DNA of 64,000 nt from Candidatus Caenarcanales bacterium (GTDB taxonomy: Bacteria; Cyanobacteriota; Vampirovibrionia; 2-02-FULL-35-15), in the NCBI GenBank assembly GCA_020050435.1, contig JAGVKQ010000023.1:122710-186709 (forward strand). Direction: 5' to 3'. The position numbers were made by a program, and so were the translations under genes. The notes beneath the pieces are model-generated. The model saw only the letters and a program-made list of their open reading frames with translations, was not told the DNA's origin and did no database searches. Positions 46,205 to 54,705 of this stretch are shown here, one piece after another; positions within the stretch are counted from its first letter, which is position 1, and every line of letters starts with the position of its first letter.

Positions 46205-48322
46205 ATGGCAATGAATCTTATGGAATCAAAGCTATTAGAATTTAAAAATCCAATCGTATTATTTACGCTAGGAATAATATTTGGAAGTAGTGTTTATTTC
46301 CAAAACATTGGTTTAGTTTATGCATTTATAGCCTATTCAATTCTTTCTTTGCTATCACTGTACTTTAAAAAGAAAGAGTTTATCCTTCTTGGGTTAGGGA
46401 TAGTTTTATCTTTTTTTTACTGCCTGGAGTATATAAAATTAACGAAGCCTAACTTAGACAAACATTTAAACAAACAGTGCATTTTCATAGGAAGAGTCTT
46501 ATCAGAGAAAAAAGGCATTTTCAACAAAAAATACACCCTTGAAGTAAGTAGAATAATTTCAGACAAAGAGACAATCAATCAAACGTTTAAAGCAGATGTA
46601 ACAGGATCTAAATACGATAACACTGACATTGATGACATTATAGAAATCAAAGGCAAATTAAAGAAACCAAAAAGCGCAATTTTAAAAGGGCTATTTGATG
46701 AAAGGAAGTATTTACTCTCAAATGGAATTTATTATAAAATAAACAGTAAGAACGGATCAGTAGTTTACCTGGACAAAGGCAAGACAAATCCATTTATCAG
46801 AGGAATAAACACATTAAGAGAAAGAATAATAAAAGACAACAATCGTTTTCTTAATAAAGAAAATGCTTCACTGGCAAATGGCATATTAATAGGTTCTAAA
46901 GCTAGTCCACTTGATAAAAATACAAAAAACAGGATTCAAGTCTTAGGACTAAGTCACATAACAAGTGCTTCCGGTTTCAATATATCAATTCTGGCTGGCG
47001 TAATATTTTTCCTCACAAGAAAACTTTTTAAAAGATCAAGTTTTATACCCACGTTTATTTCAATAGGGACAATTATTTTTTATACCTTCTTAGCTGACTT
47101 ATCCAGTTCAATTATAAGAGCAGCTATTTTTCTTGTGTTGGTATTGCTGGGAAGCATGTTTAATAAACGAATAAAGATATTGCCAGGAGTTTCCTTAATA
47201 ACTATATTATTTTTCCTTCAGAATCCAGTAAATCTTTTAGACATAGGTTTCCAGCTTTCAGTATTTTCATTTCTAGGCTTAACCTTATTTTTAGAAGATG
47301 TAAACAAAAGCATTTTACCCCACATACATAAGAGCTTTCACTTTATCGTCTTTTCAATACTTGAATCATTTTTTGCCCAGTTAATGACAATGCCCATAAT
47401 CATATTTTATTTCCACAACATACAAATTCTTGGTTTAATCGCAAACATAGTAGCAGTACCACTAGCATCAGTTATTTTAATAACTGGACTTTTAAACACA
47501 TTAATAGGGTTTATGCCAATACTAATCTTCATACAAATGCTTGTCTATAAAATAATAGGACTAGAGTGTTTTTTATTTTTCAAATGGATAGATTTACTAA
47601 GCCTAATAGAAAACAAACAGATTTTCATTCCTAGAATTGATTTTTACTATACTGCTTTCTTATATACATTTATCCTATTAATTGCTGGAATAATTTCTAT
47701 CAAAAAACAAAGAAAGCCCTTAGTGATTTCTTTAGGCATAAGCATTTGCTTGTTTTTTACACATAATGAGATTAATAATACAAAAGACTACTTAAAAATC
47801 TTCATCTTCCCAAAATATAATCAACAAGCTGTTTTAGTGATTAAAGAGAATAAAACTCCTATGTTTTTTAGTAGCAGGCTAGATAAAAAAACAGAATATC
47901 AAATAAAAGAATTTTTGAAATTAAACAATTTACAAGAAGATTTCATCTTTTATAATCTAAAGGACAAGACTAGTTTAATTTCAAATAGCGAGCTCATAAT
48001 TGATAGACCAGAAAAAATAAGCATAAAACATAAAATGTTTACCTTTGAGTTAGTAAAAGGTTATTCAAAAAAAATTAACAATAAAGCCAATGTTGTAGAG
48101 CTTCCAATTTTAATGAAAAAAGATCCTGATTTCCATCACATATTTTCAGACTTACCCAATTACATTGTGGTGAATGACTATAAGAAACTATCAAAACAAT
48201 CAGTAAAAAGCATTGACTGGTTAAAAAAACAAAAAACAAGAGTCTTTTTTCTAAGTAACTCTGGTACCATAACTATTGTTTGCAAAGATAAAAACAGTTT
48301 TTTCATTGAAGAAGAAGGATAA
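46205..48322 (+). CDS. comEC: ComEC/Rec2-type DNA-uptake channel protein
   Basis: This 705-residue membrane protein has many spans and the ComEC competence-domain block LANGILIGSKASPL...LGLSHITSASGFNISIL (about 223-262). It would carry single-stranded DNA across the inner membrane. An N-terminal OB-like region (about 85-180) precedes the channel. The C-terminal 190 residues occupy the place of the metallo-beta-lactamase domain but show no HxHxDH, so that nuclease-like domain is lost or degenerate. It lies between dapL and a ROK gene; the gaps are 23 and 6 bp. Confidence 0.85.
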   Translation: MAMNLMESKLLEFKNPIVLFTLGIIFGSSVYFQNIGLVYAFIAYSILSLLSLYFKKKEFILLGLGIVLSFFYCLEYIKLTKPNLDKHLNKQCIFIGRVLSEKKGIFNKKYTLEVSRIISDKETINQTFKADVTGSKYDNTDIDDIIEIKGKLKKPKSAILKGLFDERKYLLSNGIYYKINSKNGSVVYLDKGKTNPFIRGINTLRERIIKDNNRFLNKENASLANGILIGSKASPLDKNTKNRIQVLGLSHITSASGFNISILAGVIFFLTRKLFKRSSFIPTFISIGTIIFYTFLADLSSSIIRAAIFLVLVLLGSMFNKRIKILPGVSLITILFFLQNPVNLLDIGFQLSVFSFLGLTLFLEDVNKSILPHIHKSFHFIVFSILESFFAQLMTMPIIIFYFHNIQILGLIANIVAVPLASVILITGLLNTLIGFMPILIFIQMLVYKIIGLECFLFFKWIDLLSLIENKQIFIPRIDFYYTAFLYTFILLIAGIISIKKQRKPLVISLGISICLFFTHNEINNTKDYLKIFIFPKYNQQAVLVIKENKTPMFFSSRLDKKTEYQIKEFLKLNNLQEDFIFYNLKDKTSLISNSELIIDRPEKISIKHKMFTFELVKGYSKKINNKANVVELPILMKKDPDFHHIFSDLPNYIVVNDYKKLSKQSVKSIDWLKKQKTRVFFLSNSGTITIVCKDKNSFFIEEEG

Positions 48323-48328
48323 CAAAGC

Positions 48329-49195
48329 ATGAACTCATTACTTATAGATATTGGCGGGACAAAGACAAACATCTGCCTAGCCAAAGAAGATTCGCATAAA
48401 AATATAGAGCTTGTAAGCTCAGAAATAATATCCACCACCAGTAATCCTGAGCACATCATTCAAAAGATTTTATCTATCTGTCAAAATTCTAAAATAAAAA
48501 TAGAAAATGCCTCACTTAGCCTACCTGGGAAATGGAGTAAAGAAGGGGTTCTTGAAGAGAGCATAAATCTTAAAGAATGGATAGGATACCCATTTATAGA
48601 GAGCTTAAAACAAGAACTTGGAATTGAAAATATCATCTGGGAAAGTGATGTCATCTGTGGTGGACTTGGTGAATATAATGAAATAGCAAAAATAAGAGAA
48701 GAAAAAGATTTTTCATTGCTATATCTAAATCTTGGAACTGGTTTTGGTGCATCATTTATAAAAAATGGCAAACCTTTTAAATCAAATAAAGGTTTAACGC
48801 TTAGAATGCATAAAATGGTATTGCCTTATGGTGATGAAATATACTCATCTGTAGATTTTTTATCTGGCAATTCAATAACTCAAGACACACCATACAAATC
48901 AACAGAAGAATTATTTGTAGATTATAAAAATGGAAACATAGAAGCTATTGATTTAATTTCAAAAGCCCAAACTCAACTTGCAGCATGGCTTATCAATTTA
49001 AATTATTTACTTTCACCGGATTTAATAGTTTTAAATGGTGGATTAACATATGACTTTGAAGTGATTTGCGAAGAGGCTATAGACTTGGCAAATGAAGATC
49101 TTGAAAATCAGATTAAAATCATCCCAAGCCAATTAAAAGAAATGGCTACAATTTATGGGGCATTTACAAACATAAACCTTGCATTGGCAAAGTAG
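48329..49195 (+). CDS. ROK-family sugar kinase-like protein
   Basis: This 288-residue ASKHA-fold protein has phosphate-binding LLIDIGGTKTNI (about 4-15) and YLNLGTGFGASF (about 131-142), as in glucokinases and N-acetyl-sugar kinases of the ROK family. The usual zinc-binding CxCGxxGC segment is absent. The substrate is unknown; glucose, or an amino sugar linked to nagA, are possibilities. A GAAGGA ribosome-binding site overlaps the comEC stop, so the two are coupled. Confidence 0.8.
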   Translation: MNSLLIDIGGTKTNICLAKEDSHKNIELVSSEIISTTSNPEHIIQKILSICQNSKIKIENASLSLPGKWSKEGVLEESINLKEWIGYPFIESLKQELGIENIIWESDVICGGLGEYNEIAKIREEKDFSLLYLNLGTGFGASFIKNGKPFKSNKGLTLRMHKMVLPYGDEIYSSVDFLSGNSITQDTPYKSTEELFVDYKNGNIEAIDLISKAQTQLAAWLINLNYLLSPDLIVLNGGLTYDFEVICEEAIDLANEDLENQIKIIPSQLKEMATIYGAFTNINLALAK

Positions 49196-49242
49196 AAGAA
49201 ATTAGAAAACAGAAGGTACTAACTTGCTTGGTGGCAGACAAA

Positions 49243-49788
49243 TTAAACTGATATAACTTCCAAGAGTTCAGGAATCTCTCTCTTTAGCATAGACTCAACA
49301 CCTGCCTTTAAAGTCATCACTGAACTAGGACAAGTGCTACATGCTCCCTGAAGGTGGAGTTTTAAAATCCCATTTTCATAACTATCAAAAATAATATCTC
49401 CACCATCTGAAGCTACAGCTGGTCTAATTTTAGAATCTAATATTTCATGAATTTTCTTCACAATGTCAGTCATCCCTGAATCGTCAGAAACAGAAGATTC
49501 ATCCTTTAAAACAACAGGTTGATCAATTTCAAAATATTTATTTATAACTTCAAGTATTTTTTCATAAATAGAATCCCAATTCGCTCCAGGTCCTTTAGAA
49601 ATTGTTATAAAATCTTTGCCTATAAATACTTCTTGAACAGCATTTATTTCAAAAAGCTGTAATGCTAACGGTGAATTTTTAGCAGCTTCTTTGTTTGCAA
49701 AATTGTAAGTTTTTAATGGTGAAATTATTTGATCTAAAACAAATTTCAGTGCATTTGGATTAGGGGTACCTTCTGTGTGAATTTTCAT
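49243..49788 (-). CDS. NifU-like Fe-S cluster scaffold/carrier (Nfu)
   Basis: This 181-residue protein has an Nfu_N domain (MKIHTEGTPNPNALKF, about 1-88), a linker, and a C-terminal NifU domain (about 108-181) with Cys150-x2-Cys153 in ACSTCPSS. It would assemble or carry 4Fe-4S clusters to apo-proteins such as the radical SAM and ThiC enzymes here. An AAAGGA ribosome-binding site precedes the ATG. It is divergent from the Fur-family gene. Confidence 0.92.
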   Translation of the reverse strand: MKIHTEGTPNPNALKFVLDQIISPLKTYNFANKEAAKNSPLALQLFEINAVQEVFIGKDFITISKGPGANWDSIYEKILEVINKYFEIDQPVVLKDESSVSDDSGMTDIVKKIHEILDSKIRPAVASDGGDIIFDSYENGILKLHLQGACSTCPSSVMTLKAGVESMLKREIPELLEVISV

Positions 49789-49888
49789 TTTTACATCCTT
49801 TTTAATATCATTCTATAAGATTTTTCAAGAGGGAATAAGGCTATACCAATTACATCAAGTCTTTTCCTGTCCTTTAAGACATGCACTG

Positions 49889-49900
49889 TATAATAAGGAC
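49889..49900 (+). promoter_or_regulatory. -10 box (TATAAT) 6 nt before the fur-like ATG
   Basis: A perfect TATAAT at 49889-49894 ends six bases before the ATG at 49901, so transcription should start at the initiator codon. AAGGA lies too close to the ATG to be a normal ribosome-binding site. Confidence 0.5.
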
Positions 49901-50365
49901 ATGCCTGAAAAATCAACAGCAGAAAATGTCTTTCAAAACCTTAGAAGCAAAGGTTTAAGAGTTACTCCACAGAGAGAAAAGATTCTTCAAATTTTTATGG
50001 AGCTAGAAGAAGGTACACACTTAAGCGCAGAAGACTTATTTAAAGTTTTAAGTGGGAAAAATGAGAACATTAGTTTAGCCACTACATATAGAACATTAAA
50101 ACTGCTTTCACAATTTGGTTATTTGAGAGAATTGGATTTTGCTGAAGGTCATAAACACTATGAACTTAACCAAGACAAAAAGCCACATCATCATATTATT
50201 TGCTTAAACTGTAACAAAACCATAGAGTTTGAAGATGACGTTATAATTCAAATCGGTGAAAAAATAGCTCTTGAAAGAGGTTTAGAACTAGTAGACATTC
50301 AATTTAAAATTTATGCCGTTTGTCCTAATGAACATGACGATGAAAGCAGAACTCATAGAGCTTAG
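49901..50365 (+). CDS. Fur-family transcriptional regulator (Fur/PerR/Zur)
   Basis: This 154-residue regulator has the winged-helix GLRVTPQREKIL (about 18-29) with recognition-helix region SLATTYRTLKLL. The metal-binding HHHIICLNC (about 97-104, Cys101 and Cys104) is present. The second structural CxxC is incomplete (only one Cys, in AVCPNEHDD). Metal specificity cannot be assigned. It neighbours Nfu, and oxidative-stress genes lie elsewhere in the window, so iron, peroxide or zinc control are all possible. Confidence 0.9.
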   Translation: MPEKSTAENVFQNLRSKGLRVTPQREKILQIFMELEEGTHLSAEDLFKVLSGKNENISLATTYRTLKLLSQFGYLRELDFAEGHKHYELNQDKKPHHHIICLNCNKTIEFEDDVIIQIGEKIALERGLELVDIQFKIYAVCPNEHDDESRTHRA

Positions 50366-50369
50366 AAGC

Positions 50370-50966
50370 TTATGAGCCTAACCATTCCGCCATCTCTTTA
50401 ACAGCCAAAGCTCTATGACTTAGCTTATTTTTAAGTTTTGAGCTTATTTCAGCAGAAGTTTTCTTAATCTTTGGAATGATAAAAATAGGATCATAGCCAA
50501 ATCCATTTTTACCTTTTGGTTCAAATGCTACTGTTCCATCCCAGGATTTTTTTGTTTTAAATACAACTTTTCCTTTTTCATTAGTACAAACTATGGCACA
50601 AGTAAAACAACAATTTCTATCATTTTCATTTTTTAACTTCTCAAGGATTTCAGAAATTCCTTTCCCCTCTCTAAAAAATCTAGCTGACTTTATTCCTGGC
50701 TTTCCACCTAAAGCAGACACTTCTATGCCAGAGTCATCAGCAAAGGCTACAACTTTTAACTTCTTTGACAATGCACTTGCTTTTTTATATGCATTTTCTA
50801 AAAACGTTTTTCCATTTTCATTTACATTAAATCCAGGAGGAGCATTGCATAGCTCAAACTTCTTTAAAAGCTTAGGATTCAAAAGTTTTAGTATACTTTT
50901 AATTTCTTTTAGTTTATGCTTATTTGATGAAGCAAAGTAAATTTTAAGTTTTTTAGATTTTCTCAT
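50370..50966 (-). CDS. rdgB: RdgB/HAM1-type dITP/XTP pyrophosphatase
   Basis: This protein of about 198 residues removes non-canonical purine nucleotides (dITP, XTP) from the pool. ASSNKHKLKEI, FADDSGIEV, GYDPIF and the final SHRALAVKEM are diagnostic. Starts at 50966 and 50972 are both in frame; either overlaps the start codon of the divergent TrpD-like gene, so no intergenic space exists. Confidence 0.93.
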   Translation of the reverse strand: MRKSKKLKIYFASSNKHKLKEIKSILKLLNPKLLKKFELCNAPPGFNVNENGKTFLENAYKKASALSKKLKVVAFADDSGIEVSALGGKPGIKSARFFREGKGISEILEKLKNENDRNCCFTCAIVCTNEKGKVVFKTKKSWDGTVAFEPKGKNGFGYDPIFIIPKIKKTSAEISSKLKNKLSHRALAVKEMAEWLGS

Positions 50967-52008
50967 GGACATCTCATCTATTATAAAAAAACTAGACTCA
51001 AAAATCGACTTGGATAAAGAAGATCTAAGTTATATGTTTAAGATTTTTGAAAATCAAGAAATCTCCGACAATGAAACAGAAGAATTTGTAATCAAATGGA
51101 GAGCTAAGGGCGAGACTCCATATGAGTTAAAAGAGTTAGTAGATTTGATATATTCCAAACAAGAACCTATTTCAGGATTTGAGGATTCTATTGATGTATG
51201 CGGTACAGGTGGGGACAGATTAAACACATTTAATATTTCTACACTTACAGCCATTGTTGTTTCAGCTCTAGGGCTGAAAGTAATCAAACACTCAGGAAGA
51301 AGCAGCACAAGCATTACAGGCAGCATTGATATTTTAGACAGAGAAGGCCTTAACATAGATGCCAGAAAAGATATAGCTGAGGACTGCTTAAACAAACACC
51401 ACTTGATGTTTGTTGGATCTAAAAAACTAAGAGACACTTTTGGTAATGTGAAAAAAGTGTGCAAAAAAACTGGTTTGCCTGGATTTGTAAATCTTATCGG
51501 TCCACTATCAAATCCTTATCTTGCAAATTATCACTTACTAGGTGTATCAAACCCATCCTGGGGAAAACTACTTGCAGAAACATTGAAACTGTTAAACAAA
51601 AGAAACAAAGCTTTAATTGTTTGCTCTTCAGTAAACGAAAAAGGTTACATGGATGAATTATCTTTTTGCGGCACAAATAAAATCTGGAAACTCGAAAATG
51701 GACTAATAAGCGAAGAGAAATTTGAAATAAGCAAATCATTAAAAGAAGAAATTGATATTACCGATTTAATTGTTAAGGATGAAGATGAATCAAAGAAAGC
51801 ATTTGAAGATGTTTTAAAAGGAATAGTAAAATCAAAAGATCTAGAAAGTAAAATTAAAACAGTAGCACTTAACTCTGGTGCAGCTCTCTACCTAGCAAAC
51901 AAAGTACCAAATATAGAAAAAGGATATAGCAATTCTCTTGAAGTTATACGAAGTGGTAAAGTCTGGGAACATTTCAATGATTTTAGGAACTTTATTAATA
52001 GAAATTAG
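50965..52008 (+). CDS. TrpD-like glycosyltransferase family 3 (anthranilate phosphoribosyltransferase-like)
   Basis: This 347-residue protein has the phosphoribosyl-pyrophosphate-binding DVCGTGGDRLNTFNIST (about 77-93) and NLIGPLSNP. The family motif KHGNR is changed to KHSGR (about 108-112), and GSADxLE to GSIDILD. No other trp gene is nearby. It could be a true TrpD or a TrpD2/YbiB-like protein with a different role, so I leave the symbol open. It is divergent from, and overlaps, rdgB. Confidence 0.75.
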   Translation: MDISSIIKKLDSKIDLDKEDLSYMFKIFENQEISDNETEEFVIKWRAKGETPYELKELVDLIYSKQEPISGFEDSIDVCGTGGDRLNTFNISTLTAIVVSALGLKVIKHSGRSSTSITGSIDILDREGLNIDARKDIAEDCLNKHHLMFVGSKKLRDTFGNVKKVCKKTGLPGFVNLIGPLSNPYLANYHLLGVSNPSWGKLLAETLKLLNKRNKALIVCSSVNEKGYMDELSFCGTNKIWKLENGLISEEKFEISKSLKEEIDITDLIVKDEDESKKAFEDVLKGIVKSKDLESKIKTVALNSGAALYLANKVPNIEKGYSNSLEVIRSGKVWEHFNDFRNFINRN

Positions 52009-52041
52009 CTATTGAAGCTAATCAAAACCTGAGGTGGTTAT

Positions 52042-52557
52042 ATGAAATTTTATTTAGTTTTACTTTCAATTATTATAGCGATGAGTTCTTGTCCAGTTAA
52101 GGCCGATAATAATACTGCTGCAACTAAAGCTCAAGCAGTAACTAGTGGTGAGTATGTAGAAGCTCAAGAAAAGCTAATGTATGCTCAAGGAAGCTATAAA
52201 ACAGCAAAACAGCAAGAAGATGCAATGGAGAAAATGAGAAAAGCAGCAAAACTTAGTCTTAAGGCTGCAAAGTTAAGAGCAAGAGCAGAAAAGACACAAA
52301 GCAAAGCAGATTCATTAATTCATAAAGCTGGTCAACAAGCTGTAACCAGAGGACTATATATTACAAATCCACTTCTTCCAGTAATGATGCAAGCTCCACC
52401 AGCCGCTGAAAAAACAGCTGAAAAGCCTTCATTTGTACCAGTACCTGGTCAATCAATTAATATAATTGCACCTAGAGCTGAGCAAGTATCATATGACAAA
52501 GAACAACCTCAACAAGAAGAATATTTACCTGAACCACCGACACTAAATAACTTCTAA
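52042..52557 (+). CDS. hypothetical exported (possibly lipo-) protein
   Basis: This 171-residue protein has a signal peptide with MSSC near residue 17, a borderline lipobox. A helical, Ala/Lys/Gln-rich middle (about 38-100) should form a coiled coil. A Pro/Glu-rich tail follows. A GAGGTGG ribosome-binding site precedes ATG and a strong terminator follows. Family unknown; a periplasmic structural role is plausible. Confidence 0.7.
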   Translation: MKFYLVLLSIIIAMSSCPVKADNNTAATKAQAVTSGEYVEAQEKLMYAQGSYKTAKQQEDAMEKMRKAAKLSLKAAKLRARAEKTQSKADSLIHKAGQQAVTRGLYITNPLLPVMMQAPPAAEKTAEKPSFVPVPGQSINIIAPRAEQVSYDKEQPQQEEYLPEPPTLNNF

Positions 52558-52580
52558 GTTGATTTACTCAACCAATATTT

Positions 52581-52613
52581 AAAAAGACTCGATAACATCG
52601 GGTCTTTTTTTTT
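52581..52613 (+). terminator. rho-independent terminator
   Basis: AAAAAGACTCGAT pairs with ATCGGGTCTTTTT around AAC, followed by more T. Confidence 0.93.
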
Positions 52614-52622
52614 ATCTAGAGC

Positions 52623-53468
52623 TTAAAAATATCCATCAAGAAGTCTCACTTGTGGACCAGGGACTCTTATTTGTTGAAGAACTACTGGTTCAATAGGAGG
52701 TCTAGGTCTAAATTGATTTGCAACTCTAGCAATAGGAGTTGGAAGTCTTGGATCATACCCATTTCCTAGAGCGCTGATAAATTCTATAGGTGTTAGTCCA
52801 TTAAAATCAAGAGGTGGAGGATCCATATATTCTCTTAAAAAATCTACAGGATTATTATTAGTTGTGTAAACTACATTATGAAAAGGTCCATCCATCAGCC
52901 TAGGCAGTAGAGGTGAATCTAAAAGGCTAGAGTTAAATGGAATTTGGGGATTGATTCTATTCATCATCCCTCTCATCAAAGTTAATCCATTGTCATGGGA
53001 TGAAGGTCTTGGAATAAAAGGCTGCCTAGGCATTAGAGGTGAATCTAAAAGACTAGAGTTAAATGGAATCTGGGGATTTATTCTATTCATTACTCCACTC
53101 ATTAAATTTAAGTCAGGGCTATTAAATGAAGACATTGGAGTAAAAGACTGATTAGGCATTAAAGATGAATTTAAAAAACCATAATTAGATTGCATAGGAA
53201 TTTTTAAAGGACTATCCATATTAAATCTCAAGATATCAAAAATGTTTTGACCAGATGGTGCAGGCGCTGGACTGTCCATATATCCAAACATGTCACTAAA
53301 TTCCATGGAACCTTCACCAGGTAATTTAGGTATAGTGCCAAGAAGCCCTACTTCCCAAAATGGATTTCTTTGAGTAAATTCATCAGTTCCAGCACCATTA
53401 AATCCAACTACAGTTCCTCTAGCATTTTTAACTGGAGTTCCTGGACCGTACAATTGGCTTGCACTCAT
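52623..53468 (-). CDS. Pro/Asn/Ser-rich repeat protein, unknown
   Basis: This 281-residue protein is rich in Pro, Asn, Ser and Met, with no signal peptide or membrane span. A 42-residue unit (NRINPQIPFNSSLLDSPL and flanks) occurs twice with high identity and a third time partly. At the DNA level this is a 126-bp repeat (52911 and 53037 starts). Probably intrinsically disordered. It neighbours another repeat protein. Confidence 0.6.
   Translation of the reverse strand: MSASQLYGPGTPVKNARGTVVGFNGAGTDEFTQRNPFWEVGLLGTIPKLPGEGSMEFSDMFGYMDSPAPAPSGQNIFDILRFNMDSPLKIPMQSNYGFLNSSLMPNQSFTPMSSFNSPDLNLMSGVMNRINPQIPFNSSLLDSPLMPRQPFIPRPSSHDNGLTLMRGMMNRINPQIPFNSSLLDSPLLPRLMDGPFHNVVYTTNNNPVDFLREYMDPPPLDFNGLTPIEFISALGNGYDPRLPTPIARVANQFRPRPPIEPVVLQQIRVPGPQVRLLDGYF
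52911..53116 (-). repeat. 126-bp imperfect tandem repeat in coding sequence
   Basis: AGGTGAATCTAAAAG and the following 60 bases recur at an offset of 126 bp. A more degenerate third unit begins near 53160. Confidence 0.75.
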
Positions 53469-53552
53469 ATTTCTATTAAATGGTATTAAATTAAGTATAA
53501 AAATTCTAATTCACCTCATATCTAATTGTCAGGGATAATAGTTAAATTCTCT

Positions 53553-54431
53553 TTAAGATGATCCCACAAAAGTAAACCTTAAGACGATTCTATCTGCTAA
53601 CACCTGTGTAGAAGTTTGCCTGTACATTGCAGTTCTTCCATCTCTAGTATGCAAGCCTAGCAGAACTTCAGTGCTTGGGTTTTGGTTAGTGTTGTATGAG
53701 TGGGAGTAAACTGGAGGAATGCCATTAGGAAAGGGTGAAGGGTTACTAGACGATTGTTGAGTTCCATTTGATTGATTTCCTGAACCCTGAGCATTTTGCT
53801 GAGGAGGAAGACTAGAAAGTCCGGTTAACTGAGCCAACCTACCTACTGCACGTGGGTCGATAGAAGCTACTAATGGAGGATTTAGAATTCCATTTGCTAA
53901 CATAAAGCGATAAAGTGGTGGTAGAGACTCTGAGTCTGGTATAGCAAAAAGATTTCCAATTGATTGTGCTTTAAGCTGAGCCAGTTGGTTAAACTGCCCT
54001 TGTCCTTGTCCAAACTGTCCTTGTCCAAACTGTCCTTGCCCAAACTGTCCTTGCCCAAACTGTCCTTGTCCAAACTGTCCTTGCCCAAACTGTCCTTGCC
54101 CAAACTGTCCTTGTCCAAACTGTCCTTGATTTCCAAGAAAACTAAAGGGGTTAATTTGATTTCCGCCAAAAGGGAATTGATTCCCACCAAATGGACCAGA
54201 AAATTGATTGTAGTATGAAGACCCGGGAGAAGAATTAAAAACATCACCTGTTGAAAGTGGATAACCAGAAGAATTGTTAGTTCCATTATTTGCAACACCT
54301 TGTGGGTTACTAAACCGATCAGTCCCAAATAAAGATGGTGAACCTGATTGGCTTCTCCAATTAGAAAAGCTAGGAGAAGTTGCACCTTGTGGATATCTAA
54401 ATCTATCTAAACTGAATTGTAAAACAAACAT
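53553..54431 (-). CDS. GQGQF-repeat low-complexity protein, unknown
   Basis: This 292-residue protein is read from ATG 54431, preceded by AAGAAGGG; a longer frame would use a TTG inside that site. It is rich in Gly, Gln, Asn, Phe and Ser. Nine or so GQGQF units lie at about 105-150. The C-terminal 60 residues look folded (LLGLHTRDGRTAMYRQT). No signal peptide. Such Gly-Gln-Phe repeats often mediate assembly, but the function here is unknown. Confidence 0.65.
   Translation of the reverse strand: MFVLQFSLDRFRYPQGATSPSFSNWRSQSGSPSLFGTDRFSNPQGVANNGTNNSSGYPLSTGDVFNSSPGSSYYNQFSGPFGGNQFPFGGNQINPFSFLGNQGQFGQGQFGQGQFGQGQFGQGQFGQGQFGQGQFGQGQFGQGQGQFNQLAQLKAQSIGNLFAIPDSESLPPLYRFMLANGILNPPLVASIDPRAVGRLAQLTGLSSLPPQQNAQGSGNQSNGTQQSSSNPSPFPNGIPPVYSHSYNTNQNPSTEVLLGLHTRDGRTAMYRQTSTQVLADRIVLRFTFVGSS
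53992..54129 (-). repeat. 15-bp minisatellite encoding GQGQF
   Basis: About nine units of TGTCCTTGYCCAAAC occur in a row, with two variants (TTGTCC and TTGCCC). The 15-bp length keeps the frame. Confidence 0.95.
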
Positions 54432-54544
54432 ACTATCCCTTCTTTGCAAGTATTGTTAAACATGTAAATTAAGACAAGGTTATAAATTGGAATTTTGTAG
54501 GGACAATACTGACAATCTGAGAAATGGGCAAGAGGATGAAACAG

Positions 54545-54578
54545 TCGCCGAAGGCGAACCTCGCTCACGGAGTGAGCG
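54545..54578. other. two adjacent small GC-rich hairpins
   Basis: TCGCC-GAA-GGCGA (54545-54557) is followed by CGCTCAC-GGA-GTGAGCG (54562-54578), just upstream of the riboswitch. Their base composition is unlike the surrounding DNA. I see nothing else in 54450-54611. Confidence 0.55.
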
Positions 54579-54611
54579 GGCAATGGGAAAAAAGTAAATT
54601 GTGATAATATT

Positions 54612-54700
54612 AGGTTTGGAGTGCATTCAAAGTGTTTTTGAATGCTGAGAGGCAAAAGCCAATCCTTACAACCTGATCCAGATAATGCTGGCGGAGGGAA
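54612..54700 (+). promoter_or_regulatory. TPP riboswitch (THI element)
   Basis: The conserved core CTGAGA (54645-54650) and ACCTGATCCAGATAATGCTGG with a GGAGGGA end are present, and the variable hairpin GCATTCAA.../TTGAATGC lies between GGAG and CTGAGA. The thiG ribosome-binding site GGAGG (54693-54697) is inside the 3' end, so ligand binding should block translation of thiG. Confidence 0.95.
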
Positions 54701-54705
54701 ATAAA

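Noticed and set aside
49243..49788. Nitrogen fixation, because of the NifU-like domain
   Set aside because: The protein is the general Nfu type; no nif structural or regulatory gene is present.
53992..54129. Possible CRISPR array
   Set aside because: The repeat is 15 bp, has no spacers and lies in frame within a coding sequence; no cas genes are near.
53897..54385. 162-codon frame with a repeated LGKDSL/LDKDSL unit
   Set aside because: It is the same minisatellite as GQGQF read in another frame. The GQGQF frame has a ribosome-binding site at ATG 54431 and a folded-looking C-terminus.
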